From NCBI GenBank assembly GCA_947652115.1, contig OX393567.1:3363938-3427937 (forward strand): a stretch of DNA of 64,000 bases, given 5' to 3'. Below are positions 11,501-23,763 of this stretch, piece after piece. The notes under the pieces were generated by a model, which saw only the letters and a program-made list of their open reading frames with translations, did no database searches and had not been told where the DNA came from. How positions within the stretch are numbered: the stretch's first letter is position 1; the number at the start of each line of letters is the position of its first letter. A program made the position numbers and the translations under genes. This DNA comes from Blastomussa wellsi. Lineage: Eukaryota; Cnidaria; Anthozoa; Scleractinia; Plerogyridae.

Positions 11501-14500
11501 CAACTGCTTCCCATGTGTTGTACTGACGTGGATACCAGAAGGGAAACATAAGAGAGGAAGACCTGGAGAAACACAGAGAAGGACAGCAAAGATGGAGTGA
11601 AAAAAAGTGGATTTTTGCTGTTGGGTTGAGGCAGGATTGGAGGCAGCAAACAGGGTATCTTGGAGGTGTACAACTTCTAGCCCCATTCTCAAGACAAAGG
11701 CAGGAAATGATATTGATGATGACAGTAGGAATGGGTAAGAATAGGTAACTATTTTATTGATACAACATTACTGACCTTCAGGAGGGGAAAAGAAGTTGAA
11801 GAAGGAATCATTTCTTATTGTCTTGCTAACAAATCTTGTCTGCCCTCTCCCTCCTGAACCTGTGGAAAGAAAACAATTCATACACAGCTGATTGACACCG
11901 CTTTACAGATTCAATAAGACCCATCTTCAGTTTGTTAACTTTAAATAGTAAGCTTTACTTCTCAATAACTATCAACAATGTACTCCTAACAAACTGACTA
12001 CAAAAACATATAAACAGATTGCGAGAATAAAATAAATGACCACCAAAGAATAATTCTTCTGGGTAGCACAATAAGATATGTTATAAGGTTCGGTGCATTG
12101 AAATCAGGGCTTAATACACTGCAGCGGATTTTGAATCTCACCCTTCTTCTTCTGTTTTTTCTTTACAACTTTCTGTGTGACATTCTTGCCTGTCTTCCAT
12201 TCAATATGACAGCTACAAAAATAAAGTCATTATTAGCATCATCCTTGTGTCCAAAACTAATCAGCGTCATTGTCATTGTCATCATTATCGTCACAATCAT
12301 CATCATCATTATTTAAGGGTTTGGGAACCTGGCTCATCAGCACTGGCAATTAATAACACCGATTTCTGTAAAATGAGGTAACTCTATCAAGAATTGATAC
12401 AACCCAGGATGAGAGACTCCATGAAATACCATGGTGAGCACTTTAACAGACTACCTTGACAAATTGATCATATCTATACTTCTGAGCAGAAAGACTCTGC
12501 AATCTTAGTCAGGACGTAAAACCTGGGACTCTAAAAAAAGAATTCAATGATACAGAATAATCGTAGATTTAGGTCCAGGGTGCCGTAGACCTATGATACT
12601 ATTTTACTCACTTCCCTCAAATACATTTACAGTAAGAATACAAGCAAGCAAATGCAAACATTGTAATAAGTTACCCCGAGGTGCTGATTATTTCTGGCCC
12701 CTCAAAAGAAAAGGGATCATCTTCATCTGGTTCACATTTCATTTTATAACTTTTGGTCAAAACCTGGAAGCAAAGTAATTAAAAGTAGACTTTCACACCA
12801 CTGCAAAGTATCAAATAAGTACAGTCAGTCAAGCCAGCATTTTAAAGAAACTATGTCACAGTTTGTACATTTTGAAAAATTGGGCCTAAGTTTTTCCAGT
12901 CCATCATTTGAAATCCGTCTCAATCCTTTTTGGTTTAGTACCTCTTTGGGGTGTTTCTTCCTTACTGAACTATTATTTTGAGGTTTCTTACAATTTTAGG
13001 GTAATTTGGTTTGTTGCAAAAAATGACTAAAAAAAGCAGCTTAGCACCCAAATGAGAAAGAGTATTACTCACACTATTTGTAAAGAAAGGATTTGGTAAG
13101 AAGTGAAATTCCAGCACAAAACCCTGAAAAAGAAAACAAAAAAATCACTAATATTATCCCAAGCAATTGCTCTGGCTCTTGCAGATAAAGTGCTCAGTTC
13201 TACTACGAGTACATTTAATCAAGTCTGCTCTGTCAGTAAATTATGGGGGAAAAGGATGAGTAAGGCTGAGGGTGGTGGGTGGGGAGGTGTTAGAGGGAAT
13301 TATATTGTAGTGTCATTATTCTAGAGGCTACATATATCAGAGCAGTTTCAGGATAAAATAATTTGACTAATAAAAATTCCTTTATGAATTCTAAATTGCC
13401 CATATGATGATAGTACTTGTACAAACCATTGGAGTCGGTTGAGGGTACTGCGTCGTGTCAACATTGCTGTCCGGTCCAGTGAATATCACTCTGATGTCGA
13501 GTAGATGCTTTAAAATTGGTTCATCGTGTTCCTGAACAAGAACAATTTACAGTTGTAATAAACAGCAAGCTAATCATCTCTTTACAGGTAGAAATTGATC
13601 TACCGTACATTGGCCTGGACTATAAAAGACTGAAGTTACCCAAGGGAAAATACCATTAAAAATATAATTTGGTTTTATCAACTGGGTTGATAATGTCAAT
13701 TGGCCACCGTAAAGAGATTCAAGAGCTGACGTTTCGAGCGTTAGCCCTTCGTCGGAGCGTTGGATTCGCTCCGACGAAGGGCTAACGCTCGAAACGTCAG
13801 CTCTTGAATCTCTTTACAGTGGCCAATTGACATTATCAACCCAGTTGATAAAACCAAATTATATTGTTATACTTCCCACCGACGCAGCACAACAGTTTCT
13901 TTAGAAACTTACCCCCTCTACCATTAAAAATGTTTTTCAAATTCAAATAAGAATTAGGTGATACATCATAATAAACATTGCTGACAACATGCCTTAGATG
14001 ATGATTTTCTTTAACCTCATCACCTGTCTGTTTGACATTTTATTGATATTGTAAGGAGAAAAACTATATTGACCACAACAACATCACAGACCTGGATCAT
14101 GTCTGCTAACATGTCAACATTCTTCATGGCTGTTAACCAAAACTCGGGGATGCCCTTAACATCATCTAATTTACAAAAACAACAAAATGATAATGGTTTG
14201 CTTTTTTAAGTATGACCATAATAAAAATATTATTTTAAAAAAGTTTTTTCTTTTGTGTGTGTATCAGTTTGAGCACACATTCCTTTTCTAGGGCAATGGA
14301 TAAATTTCATGAAATGTAGACAAATTTGTTAGCCCCTGGCATCAGATGCCTTAGGCCAATTCTGGCCATGTCTCTGTCACACAACACTACACTGTGGAGA
14401 GAGGGCATAGCATTGCGTGACAGAAAGAGGCCCAGAATGGAATTACAGATGCTTTTGACTTAAAGTGCTACTACGACGTAATTTTCGAATACCTTTCATT

Positions 14501-17500
14501 TTAGCTTGATTGGTAGTAAACATCGTGCAGAACATTTTCCCCAAAGTATATTGTCGTGTGAGGAAGGAAAGTGGGATTTTTTCGCACTTAAACTCCATAT
14601 ATTTTCGTCCGCCATTAAACCGCCATGTTCTTTGGCCTGGTTACCAACGGTATTGGGTTTCTAATAGCAACAGATGTCAGGTTCACAAGTGACGTCATTT
14701 TCTCATTATTTTTCCATTACAAATGTGACGTGAAATTTTGATCATAGTAGCACTTTAAAACCTTGATATATACATCCCTTGTAACTGGTACTGCAGTACA
14801 CTGTAGTACAGTTACACTTGGAAAGTAAAAAATTGTGATTACTTGCAACACATCAAGAGTGTTTTACAATCAACTTTGAACTAATCCACACCTGTAAGTT
14901 CTGATGTTTCAATCTTTTCCTCGTCATCTATTTTCGCTTTATCTTTCACTTCATCCTGCCGGGAAGAGAGATTTTTGTCCAGCTGAAATTTACAAATCTT
15001 GATGTAAAGTTCTAGTATGTGCTAATCTTGAAAGTTTAGGAGTTCATGTTCATAAATGAACACAGGGCTGCAAATAACGGTCGGTCAACGGACAATGTCC
15101 GGCCTGATTGAGGTATTGACCAGTCAAACTTTCGCATTGCCAGTCATGTTGACCGGTCACATTCAACCATATGGAGGAAATAGAGTTTCTGTATTGTTTA
15201 CTATCAGAATCCTCTTTGCGATAAGTGTGTGGGTTCTTTAAACAACCCCTGCCGACCATAACCGTGAAGATGCAGGAGATGGGTCCTACGGATTACCGAT
15301 CGTATCTGAGAGGGTTACAGCTGCTGGATGTCTAACCATTTGCAGACATCATCACAACGGTAGCAGGTTCTTCTCAGTTATTTTACGACCCCGCGTGTTG
15401 GTCCGGTCTGGGGCTTGAACCCTCAACCTCCTACACGGTACCAACAGTTACTGAGTCAACCGGACGGTGGTTTACTAACTGGCTGGCTGACTAAAGGACA
15501 GACAGGCAAATTACAAATTATTTAAAAAAACATATCCTCCCAAAACCCTTGAAAGTAGCAACCTAGAACTCTAGCCCATATACAAATAATTATAATTCTA
15601 AATTAATTTATTACCAACAAAAAAATTGTTAACCACGGTTAACTCTCTCCAAGATGGACATTGTTAGGACCAGCACCATCTGTCTTAGAGAGGTGTCCGG
15701 CTTTTAGAGAGTTTAGCACAGTATTTTGATGATTGAAAAACAGCATGCAAAGACCAACACAAGTTGTCTATCTTAAAAAGGTAAAATGACTGAAAACTGG
15801 CACACAGGGACCAACACCAGTTGTCCATCTTAAAGAAGTGTCCATTAAGAGAGAGTTGACGTTGAATGTAAATAAATCAATAAACTTACGGACAGCTGTG
15901 ACACATCCTCCTTGGCTTTTTCCTCCTTGTCTTCATTGTCATCTTCTTCTTCATCACTTTGCCACTGACATTCCTCGTCTGTAGGTTCAACTTGTCCATT
16001 CACGATTTTTCGACGCTATAAACAAACCATTAGAGTCGCAAAATCAGCACAGGCCAAGTTTGGACAAACACTTGGGACACTGCTGAAACATAGCTAAAGT
16101 AAATTTATGCTGGCAAAACATGAATTAGACTGAAACAAACTGGGCTTAGATCACAAGTATAACTATGTCTACGAAATACCTCCAGTGCTCAATCCCCGCA
16201 TGAAATGTAAAAGATCAAACTTAAATTGCACCTAACACCAAAATATTTTTTCGCTAAAATACACCTTTGTACCAGTTCGAAACACATTCCACCTTTCGTT
16301 TCTCCTTTTCATCAAATTCTGGCAAGTCAGAAGGGGCGTGGGTCTATTCTTGATTTGACGTCACAAACTGATTTGCATGCATGTTTACAAAGACTTGACG
16401 CCATGCAAATCAATTTTTGACGTCAAATCAAGAATAGACCCATGCCCCTTCGGACTTGGTCGTGGAACAAATGATGAACAGTTTTCCCAATGCAATCAAT
16501 AGCCAGAATTTGGTGAAAAGGAGAAACGAAAGGTGAAATGCGTTTCGAACAGGTAACAAAGGTGTATTTTAGCGAAAAATATTTTGGTGTTAGGTGCACT
16601 TTAAGGTATTAAATTACAGTAAGTAATTTTACTGATAAAATTTGAGGTTTATGGCATGATGGGAAACCAGAAATAGTGTTTTAGATTCTCAACTGCACAG
16701 ATTGATCAATTTTCCCATTGACAACAGCAGCAGTTTGCCAACAATTAAATGCAATTGACAAAAACCCCACCACTAGGCAATTTTGTAAGATACCTTTTCA
16801 AATAATGGCTTGAACTTTTCAGCAAATTCACACTCCAGAGCATGTACGCGTTCATAGAACAAACCTTCCACTTTACAACATTCAACCTATCAAATAACAC
16901 AAAAACATACTGCAAAATAACTATAATTACCATAACAATGTTATATGCAAGTCTGCAGATGAAATCCCAGTGTAGCAAGTGAGCGACTGACTGAACCAGT
17001 CAACCGACAAACAAAGTAAAGAACTAACTAAAGAACTAAACTAACCTGTATGTTTTTTAAAGCCTTTAATCTTCTTTTCACTGGTTTAGGTAAACTAAAA
17101 ATGAACAAAATAAACAATCGTTTGGTTTTCAATAATAGGTAAAGTCTGCGTCAAGCCTAGTGGCTGATACCACCAGAGCTTATCCTGGTTTCCTTTGCAT
17201 GAAGCAACTGAGAGTATTACTACTCCCCCCTGGATGGGATGCTGGTCCATTGCAGGGTTACCCCCAGCAGTAAACTCTCTGGTCTCCATTTATACACCTG
17301 TGTGGAGAGAGGCACTGTGAGAGTAAAGTGTCTTAACTAAGAACACAACACGGCGCCTGGCTGAGGCTCGAACCCAGGCTCGCCCGATCCGGAGTCCAGT
17401 GCACTAACCATTAGGCCGCTGCGCCTCCCACTTTAGACTAAAGGAAAATTCCATAATTTAGATAATAAGGAACACTGCCTAATTACAGGAAATCCATAAT

Positions 17501-20384
17501 GTATACTTAGTGAGATGAAAAATATCTTAGGAATAATGAATAACCATCAAAATTATTTTATATTGATCAACATTTCAAACAAAATTTAGGATGTGATTTT
17601 AAAATAATGCAATTTCAAAGCGTGAGATTTTTATCAGGGTTTTTCAAAGATGACCTGACCATATCCAAACAATGGCATTCTGAACATTTTGAAAGACACT
17701 CCAAAGATTTCTGGGTTTCCAAGATGTGATTAGTCAAACAAAACTTGGAGACTCCATATTTGTGTCCTTCAGAAAGACACAAATATGGCCGCCGTGATGC
17801 CCGAGAAACCATCTGGAACTCAATTGTACCATAATAGCGACTTCTTTTGGCTCATGAGCTGTTATACTTCCACATAAACACCACTTATTATGTCTTAAAT
17901 TTTCAAACTGCTGAAAATCGAAAGGATAGGCTTTTTTCTAAACAATACAGCTTTGTCGCAGCACTCAGCTTGATGTCAAATATGGCGGAAAACTCAAATA
18001 TTCAAAGTGCTCTGTTTTCAAAACCAAGGGCCCTATCGAGGTGAAAATTTGCGGAAAGACATTTTTAGTTCACCTTACACCTAGTGGCAACAAAATTTAA
18101 CAGGCCTAGCGAATTTCGATTTCAGAATTTTATTACATCACATGAAAACCAAGAATAGACTAGACTGTTATGGTACCTCTGTATATATCCAGATTGCTGT
18201 CCAATAATCCTATTAAGGCCTCCCTATAAACAAAAACACAGAACTATAACCCCTTATAGCTATATAGAACACCATTCTCATCCCCAGAACCCACAATCCT
18301 TCTGGACTGTACCAGGGATCAAGACCTCTGGCCAACCCCAACACTGGAAGTCAACGATTCATGGACTTGTCGTCAAATCTGATTGGCTGAAAATTACCAG
18401 AGGTCTCGATCTCTGGCACAGACCAGAAGGATTGTGCGCTCTGGGGATGAGAATGATAGAAAATTGCAATAGTTGCATAAAGGAATGAAAAAATAAACTC
18501 TGACTATCCTAGGATGACCCAAGATATTATTTTACGCTACATATTAATTATATATAATTATAGTTACCTGCAGGATCTAACAGGAAGAGTAGGGTGGGAA
18601 AAGAGGGAGTAAGTTTCTAAAGAAACTGTGGTGCTGTGTCGGTGGGAAGTATAACAATATAATTTGGTTTTATCAACTGGGTTGATGTGAATTGGCCATC
18701 TTAAAGAGATTCGAGAGCTGACGTTTCGAGCGTTAGCCCTTCGTCGGAGCGAATCAAGGAATTGTGGGTCGTACAGAAAGATGGAGCTTCGCTATTGGTT
18801 GGCGCCTGGTAACGTGAAAACAACGGAATAAATTAGTTGAATGAAAAGCGTTCGTTGATACCATGAGGTATCACAGGTATCACGGTATCAACGAAAGCTT
18901 TTCATTCAACTAATTTATTCCATCGTTTTCACGTTACCAGCAATTGAAATCATTAGCTCTCTGCACTGTACTTCACTCAGTCCAATTACTATTTCTTATC
19001 ACATCTGGATGAGTGACAAACCTGCAGTGCAGCTAACAGTTGAGGATTTTGCATGAGCTGAGCAGCAGTGTCATCTAAAATAAAAAAGAATAGTTACAGT
19101 CTTTCTCGTAAAACCGTGAACACCAGAAAAAGATTCTGGAATGTTGATTGTGTAGTGACCAATCGCAGCAAAGTTCAGGACACGCGAACAAACCTCAAAA
19201 CCACCAACTAATAACTGTTGCTGTTTGCAGTTTAGTTTTCTCACACCTGATATGCTGGGATAGGATAGGATTTGTTCACATCTGGTATAGAATATCAGGG
19301 TTGTAAAATGCAGCTGAGCATGACCAGTCGGGTATAAAGTGTCAGTAATAATAATTATGGTAGTTTGCACAACTTGCATAATATTGAACTCTTTTAATCA
19401 AAGAAGTCACTTCAAACTGGTTACAGTACTCGCAAAAGACTCGACTCACTCTGATCGGAAAAAACACTAAACTTATCCTATATTCCAAAATCACATGATT
19501 AAACCTACAAACAAAACAAGTCTCTTGTCACAAACGATTACAACATTGTTCTCGCGTGAGGCGTCTCAATTTTTATGACAGAGGGTAAGGGTTCTAGAGC
19601 CCCAGAGGCACAACCACACCTGACATTCCTGGAGTACCCCCTCCCCCTTCCCCGTGGTGTCTATTAGATTGCTGTAACAGTTTGCTGAAGCCCACTTAAA
19701 TATGCCTAGAGGAAGCCATCAGAAAATTTAAATTAAGCCCCTGCAGGAGATCAGTCTGGGCGTGCTCACACATCCATGATAGCTCTAGATTACCAATGCA
19801 GTATGACTTCACCCCAGTCCTTTTCAAATGTGAGTCTCCCTTCGTCAATATTGGACAGAATTGTTGAGAGACCTGGGCAAATTGCCACCCATTTGGCTAA
19901 CACAAGTAATATTTTCCAGCCCCCTAACACCCCCCTACACTCTCCATTTCAATGTTGTTAATCTTGTGGTGCCAGATAAATTGCAAATCACATGAAATGG
20001 GAATGAGCAGTGGAGAGTGGAATGAAATAATTTTACAAGCTTGAAATTAAAAACAGCATTACAAAAATGCTCAATTTATTGTGTCTAATGTAGAAAAAGA
20101 GGCCCTATAATTAAATGTATATTGCCCAAGTGTATCACACTTATAAATTATTCACCCACGGCCATGATACTGGATTGATCAAAAAGGAACACTTAATCTG
20201 GAGTCTGGCATATTATCCACCCAGGAGGGGTACACCCATATAATTATGGGCTATCCATTAGGTACAAGACCCAGCTTGCATTTGCTAAAAGCAAGCTTGA
20301 TACTATGCTATACTTACTCTGGGGTGAACTGCCCATTTGATCTCCTTCACTGCCAGACAGCTCTTCTTGTGCATGATCAGACAT
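8557..20384 (-). CDS. NAP1L1: Nucleosome assembly protein 1-like (complete, 19 coding exons)
   Basis: Coding exons: 20384-20318, 19074-19022, 18223-18177, 17094-17046, 16886-16794, 16015-15890, 14982-14892 (or 14955-14892), 14165-14092, 13531-13427, 13123-13073, 12763-12675, 12212-12142, 11859-11776, 11054-11032, 10764-10690, 10258-10220, 9757-9722, 9310-9257, 8592-8557. Phase holds across all junctions, giving 420 aa, or 411 with the shorter seventh exon, which has the better polypyrimidine tract. NAP-family landmarks appear in order: LMQNPQLLAALQ, PVKRRLKALKNIQ, LFYERVHALE, EPTDEECQW, KGIPEFWLTAMKNVD, EHDEPILKHL, DDPFSFEGPEI, basic KKKQKKK, NDSFFNFFSPPE, DFEIGHFFRERVIPK and VLYFTGEALEEE, then a long acidic tail. 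NAP1 proteins are cytoplasmic/nuclear histone H2A-H2B chaperones. The end, CKQS, keeps the CaaX-like form of vertebrate NAP1L1 (CKQQ). NAP1L4 is the alternative name. Confidence 0.95.
8910..9172. mobile_element. MITE-like element with CGAGTTTCAATTGAG ends
   Basis: Left CGAGTTTCAATTGAGTGCCG and right CTCAACTGAAACTCG are inverted. The interior has several ATTGG/CCAAT motifs. It lies in the last intron of the NAP1-like gene. A related fragment occurs at 9786-9883. Confidence 0.6.
9786..9883. repeat. Fragment of the same MITE-like family
   Basis: AAGTTTCAACTGAGTGTCG and the following CAAAGTAATCAG and CCAATCACAAAG stretches resemble the element at 8910-9172. The right terminal repeat is not recognisable. 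Confidence 0.45.
11205..11362 (-). repeat. Degenerate SINE body
   Basis: On the minus strand, a CACTATACTCTC / CCTCCCTCCACCCAGGCGTA stretch and a later ATCCCATCCAGGG stretch match the body of the better preserved SINEs at 17135-17430 and 29165-29500. The tRNA-like head is not recognisable. Confidence 0.4.
12265..12315. repeat. TCA/ATC trinucleotide-like microsatellite
   Basis: Imperfect TCATTG/TCATCA repeats lie in an intron of the NAP1-like gene. Confidence 0.6.
13660..13920. mobile_element. Foldback copy of an abundant dispersed repeat
   Basis: The arm from TTTTATCAACTGGGTTGATA to GGGCTAACGCTCGAAACGTC is present twice in opposite orientation around about 13755, forming a nearly perfect hairpin. 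The right side continues into CCACCGACGCAGCAC and TTTCTTTAGAAACTTACCCC. Related single-arm copies lie at 18595-18910 and 32975-33260. Confidence 0.7.
14459..14758. mobile_element. MITE with TTAAAGTGCTACTA ends
   Basis: CTTAAAGTGCTACTACGACG at the left is mirrored by a slightly diverged ATAGTAGCACTTTAA at the right. The interior is non-coding. The TTAAAGTGC terminus is shared with the element at 16220-16605, suggesting a related family. It lies in an intron of the NAP1-like gene. Confidence 0.6.
15290..15480 (-). mobile_element. tRNA-derived SINE-like repeat (degenerate)
   Basis: On the minus strand the head contains GACTCAGTAACTGTTGGTAC, then GAGGGTTCAAGCCCC, a box-B-like GGTTCAAGCCC. No intact tRNA fold can be drawn. 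Confidence 0.45.
15635..15862. repeat. Diverged inverted-repeat element with internal direct repeats
   Basis: GTTAACTCTCTCCAAGATGG near 15637 is roughly mirrored by TTAAGAGAGAGTTGACG near 15846. Two internal blocks reading GACCAACAC...GTTGTC(C/T)ATCTTAAA are direct copies of each other. No coding content. Confidence 0.45.
16220..16605. mobile_element. MITE with long terminal inverted repeats
   Basis: CTTAAATTGCACCTAACACC at the left pairs with GGTGTTAGGTGCACTTTAAG at the right. The pairing runs inward through AAAATATTTTTTCGCTAAAA and again at the centre (GGGGCGTGGGTCTATTCTTG). It lies in an intron of the NAP1-like gene. Confidence 0.7.
17135..17430 (-). mobile_element. tRNA-derived SINE, well preserved
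   Basis: On the minus strand it starts with a tRNA-like head (GCGGCCTAATGGTTAGTGCA as box-A region and GGTTCGAGCCT as box B). A conserved body with GACACTTTACTCTCACAGTG and GGTGTATAAATGG follows, ending near GCAGACTTTACC. The same body recurs at 29165-29500 and 34095-34356. It lies in an intron of the NAP1-like gene. Confidence 0.75.
18272..18449. mobile_element. Short foldback element
   Basis: TTCTCATCCCCAGAACCCAC through AATCCTTCTGG is mirrored by CCAGAAGGATTGTGCGCTCT through GGGGATGAGAA. CTCTGG-containing stretches also pair inside. Non-coding. Confidence 0.6.
18595..18910. mobile_element. Dispersed repeat, GGGCTAACGCTCGAAACGTC family
   Basis: Opens with a TAAGTTTCTAAAGAAACTG stretch, then TTTTATCAACTGGGTTGATG, GACGTTTCGAGCGTTAGCCC, a TTGGTTGGCGCCTGGTAACG stretch, and ends in a hairpin around GATACCATGAGGTATC. 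The order is the reverse complement of the copy at 32975-33260. Confidence 0.65.
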
Positions 20385-20391
20385 GATAATG

Positions 20392-21272
20392 CTGCCAACA
20401 AAAAGCCATCAGACATGTTACAAAGTATGAACTAGAAACATTCCCAGGAAGGCACAATCAGCCAAAACTTCTCTGAATTATGAATATGTAATTAAATAGC
20501 AAGCTCTTTGTGCCAACAGCATACAAAAACATGCAATGAAACAAACGCATACATAAAATCTATCTGCCAGTGGAAATCCTCCTTAAACATAGAAACAGTT
20601 GTGGAACCTAACAAAACCCAAAGAGATTTTGAACCGTTGTTGAAAAAACACCTTGAAGGGTCCCTTGCAATTACAGGGTTGAAGCTTGAAGTGACAACAT
20701 GGCAAATACAGTATTCATAACTAATTGATGGGTTGTATGTAAATGTTAAATAGTCAATCTGCTACGTACTTGTTTAGGCCTATAAACTCAAATGAGCTCA
20801 GTAAGCTGATACAGCCGTACACGTCAATTTTAAGTTCTTTGTTATTGTGACAAGATTGGTTCGTTTTCAACGATAAATATTAAAGTTCAATAATGAACGA
20901 CACTAACCAAAAAGACAAACTCCTACATAACAGGCCACAAAACTTTATTAGATTTTTTGGAGCCTAAACTTTCTACGATTTCATAAATTCTGGCGCATGT
21001 ACATTTTGCTGTCGGCGCGTACAAATCTTGTACTAAATTACCGGCGTTAATAGTAAAGTTCAGGCAGGTTTAACCTGTAGAAGAAACGTTTGACTAAACT
21101 GCATGCCATAAAATTAAATCAAATATCTTAGTGTCCAAGAACATGGTGAACATTGGGTACACTATTATAGGCGCCATATAGTTAAAACAGCAATGGACTT
21201 CAGCTGCTAAATAGTTCGTTTCTATAGTGACATGTAGTTGAAGTAATAAGTTAAATTATCATCAAGGCTTAC
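20392..21272 (-). other. Intron in the NAP1-like 5' UTR (inferred)
   Basis: Just upstream of the NAP1-like ATG, the minus strand reads TTTTTGTTGGCAG/CATTATCATG, an acceptor eight bases before the start codon. A matching donor, TTAG/GTAAGC, lies at 21273/21272. A non-coding first exon right of 21273 is therefore likely. I see nothing else in this stretch. Confidence 0.5.
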
Positions 21273-21540
21273 CTAATTGGGGAATAGCTTATTTTCGTCC
21301 CAATTTTCTCCGGTTTTCGCAGAGTAATCTTTGCAAACCACGAGGTGAAGAAATCCCCAGCGCCAGCGATGAAATGGACGGATCGGTCAGCGCTTAATGA
21401 CACAAAAAGACTGGGACGAATAAGGCGGACTGCGGGATTTCTCCCGCGCGCGCGGGTGGAAACGATTTCATAAAAAAATAGCAAAATGGTTAAGCCAGTG
21501 AAAGCAAATAAAAAATTATGCTTAATATACAGGAGGTCCA

Positions 21541-21880
21541 TGTAGGAGGACAGAGATGGCTTGAATAAAAGTTAAGCGGAAAAATCAAGAGAGAGAATTT
21601 TCCGCGAATTTTCTTTTCCTCATTGCTAATTTTTACCTCCTTTTGTGTTTATTTCGCCCACGCTACCCGCGTGATACAGGCTGCCTGAAGGGCCTCACGT
21701 ATTTACCTGTTTATGTCATCACGCTAAATTCGGATCGTGAGGTCACAATTATGCCACATTTTTTGCGCGGATGGGCCTGGGGACGAGACTGTGCATTTGG
21801 TAAAGAAGACAAAGAGGAACCAATGAGAATCGTCGGTCCAGTCCCAAAGCGAAAACTCTCTATTTAGGCGTTCCACAACT
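21541..21880. promoter_or_regulatory. Putative bidirectional promoter, NAP1-like / tetraspanin B
   Basis: The two genes diverge from here. The inferred NAP1-like first exon lies to the left. A likely 5' UTR exon of tetraspanin B ends with a strong donor (AAACAG/GTATGT) at 21941/21942. The neighbourhood is richer in CpG than surrounding DNA, including the palindromic CCCGCGCGCGCGGG near 21443. No TATA box is evident. Position is inferred from the flanking exons. Confidence 0.35.
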
Positions 21881-22453
21881 TTCTGTTGACGATTGGGTGT
21901 ATTGCTTTGTTTGAGTACTTGTCGTCTGTAGTCATAAACAGGTATGTCATGTTCATGTTACTGTATATTCTAATTTAATGCAAAGTTGTAAAAGATATAG
22001 TGCAATTCTGAGCCGACAGTTTGTGTTATATACGGCTTCCAAGCCATATATTTTGGCCTTATTGAAACTGATGTTCGGGATGCTATCCCTGTATGTGCAT
22101 ACTAGCGCTTGATGCAAACAATTACCGGACAAAAATGATCAAGCTTAGATTAATAGCCTCTTGTTAACTCCGTGGTCTGATTTCTAAGAACAACCTTGGT
22201 AATAAGACTGCATTGACAGGGAATTTTTCCAGGAAGCTTGGAGATAGGAAGTCATTTTCTTAGTATTCGAGAATGTAAATTTTTGAGATCAGCTGTCTGT
22301 CTTGTGCTCTTCAGGGGTTTTCGTTTGACGTTTTAAATCGTTCTCCACCAAATTAAAACCAGCTGCCTAAAACGAGATTTAGTTTTTTATACTAAGGCGG
22401 GCAAAAGCATCAAATATCTTCTAAAGAATGTTTTTACTGGTACCACTGCTTTC

Positions 22454-22697
22454 AATATTCGTGGGAGTGATCGACCTAGACAGGTTGACTTCGTTTAGCA
22501 GTTCACGCCCACTTTGAAAGCACATACTAGTCACGAATAGGCTCATCCTCGGTGTAAAAACCTGTGAAACTCACGAGTGACATAAAAAAAGAACGAACAA
22601 GACAACAAAGAGCTGAAAACAACATGGAACAGGAAAGCAATAGCTCAAAAACACAAAGTCACAGGTTTTCATACCGAGGTAGACCCCACGAATATGT
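22454..22697. repeat. Diverged foldback element
   Basis: ATATTCGTGGGAGTG near 22455 is mirrored by CCCCACGAATATG near 22684. CCTCGGTGTAAAAACCTGTG near 22547 pairs with CACAGGTTTTCATACCGAGG. It lies in the 5' UTR intron of tetraspanin B. Confidence 0.5.
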
Positions 22698-23763
22698 TAG
22701 TTTTGTCTGCAGGTTACAGTGCGTTAAAATACTAGAATGAATATACTTGCTTATTTATGAGCTTGCTAATAATTTTGATTAAAAGAAATGCATATATATT
22801 TGCATAAGATGAAACATTTGGCAGACTTTTTGTCGTTGATATTTTAATGCAACAAGTACATAGTACATGTACGTTGCATATGGTATAAGAAAAGCTTCTA
22901 CTTTTGTCGGTAAGCAAACTTGCACAATTATTAAATACCTTTTGGTTATGTACATGTATGCTTGGATGCAGAAATAAAATTATTGTTTGATGTATACTCT
23001 ACATGCATTAGTCCATAATCTTCAAAAACCACAGAAAATTCTAGCATTTCCAAAACAGAATTATGTTTTTCAAATGTTGTTGCCACTGATATTAAGTTTC
23101 AAGATCAATTGAATATGAATAATTTAGATCAAATTAACAAACAAATACATGGTAAGCAAAAATTGCTGAATAATTCCTTTCACTTGTGTATGATACATTT
23201 GCATGTGTGAACACGTTTCATTTGTTTTTTCCACACAGGAATCCCTTGCAAACACTTTATTTAATTTCCCAAAGGTTTCACCTTTTTCAAAATCATCCAT
23301 ATTTGTGGTCATTAATTTATAAAAAAATACAAATTGAATTTATAAATTTGTTTATCAAAAGCTTTAAAAATACAAAATTATTGATACTCTTAATTCCTTT
23401 AATGCCATGTCAATGCATCTTTGGCTGAGCGAGTTATGCAATCCCTGTGTATAAAATTTGAGTTCCAAGCAATGTTTTAATTTATCTGCCATGTATGGCT
23501 GCCATTATTTAACATTTTGTTTTTTAGCTAACGTTATATTTTTGTGTCAGTGGAATTCATCCCTTGATATTTAGTTGTGGGGCAGATAAGCATAGATTAA
23601 TTGTCTCTCATATCACTAGCTTGGGAAGTTACTTAGATTTTTCTAGTTTGGGTGCAAACAGTATTGATTAACAATGAATATATGATGTTATAATATTTTT
23701 TTGTTCAATATTTTTAATTAGTACAGCAGAAACATTTTCTCCATAACAGGAATAAACAGAAAC

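Noticed and set aside
11098..11692. 191- and 83-codon minus-strand frames
   Set aside because: No family motif, no conserved exon pattern, and they overlap a degenerate SINE in a NAP1-like intron.
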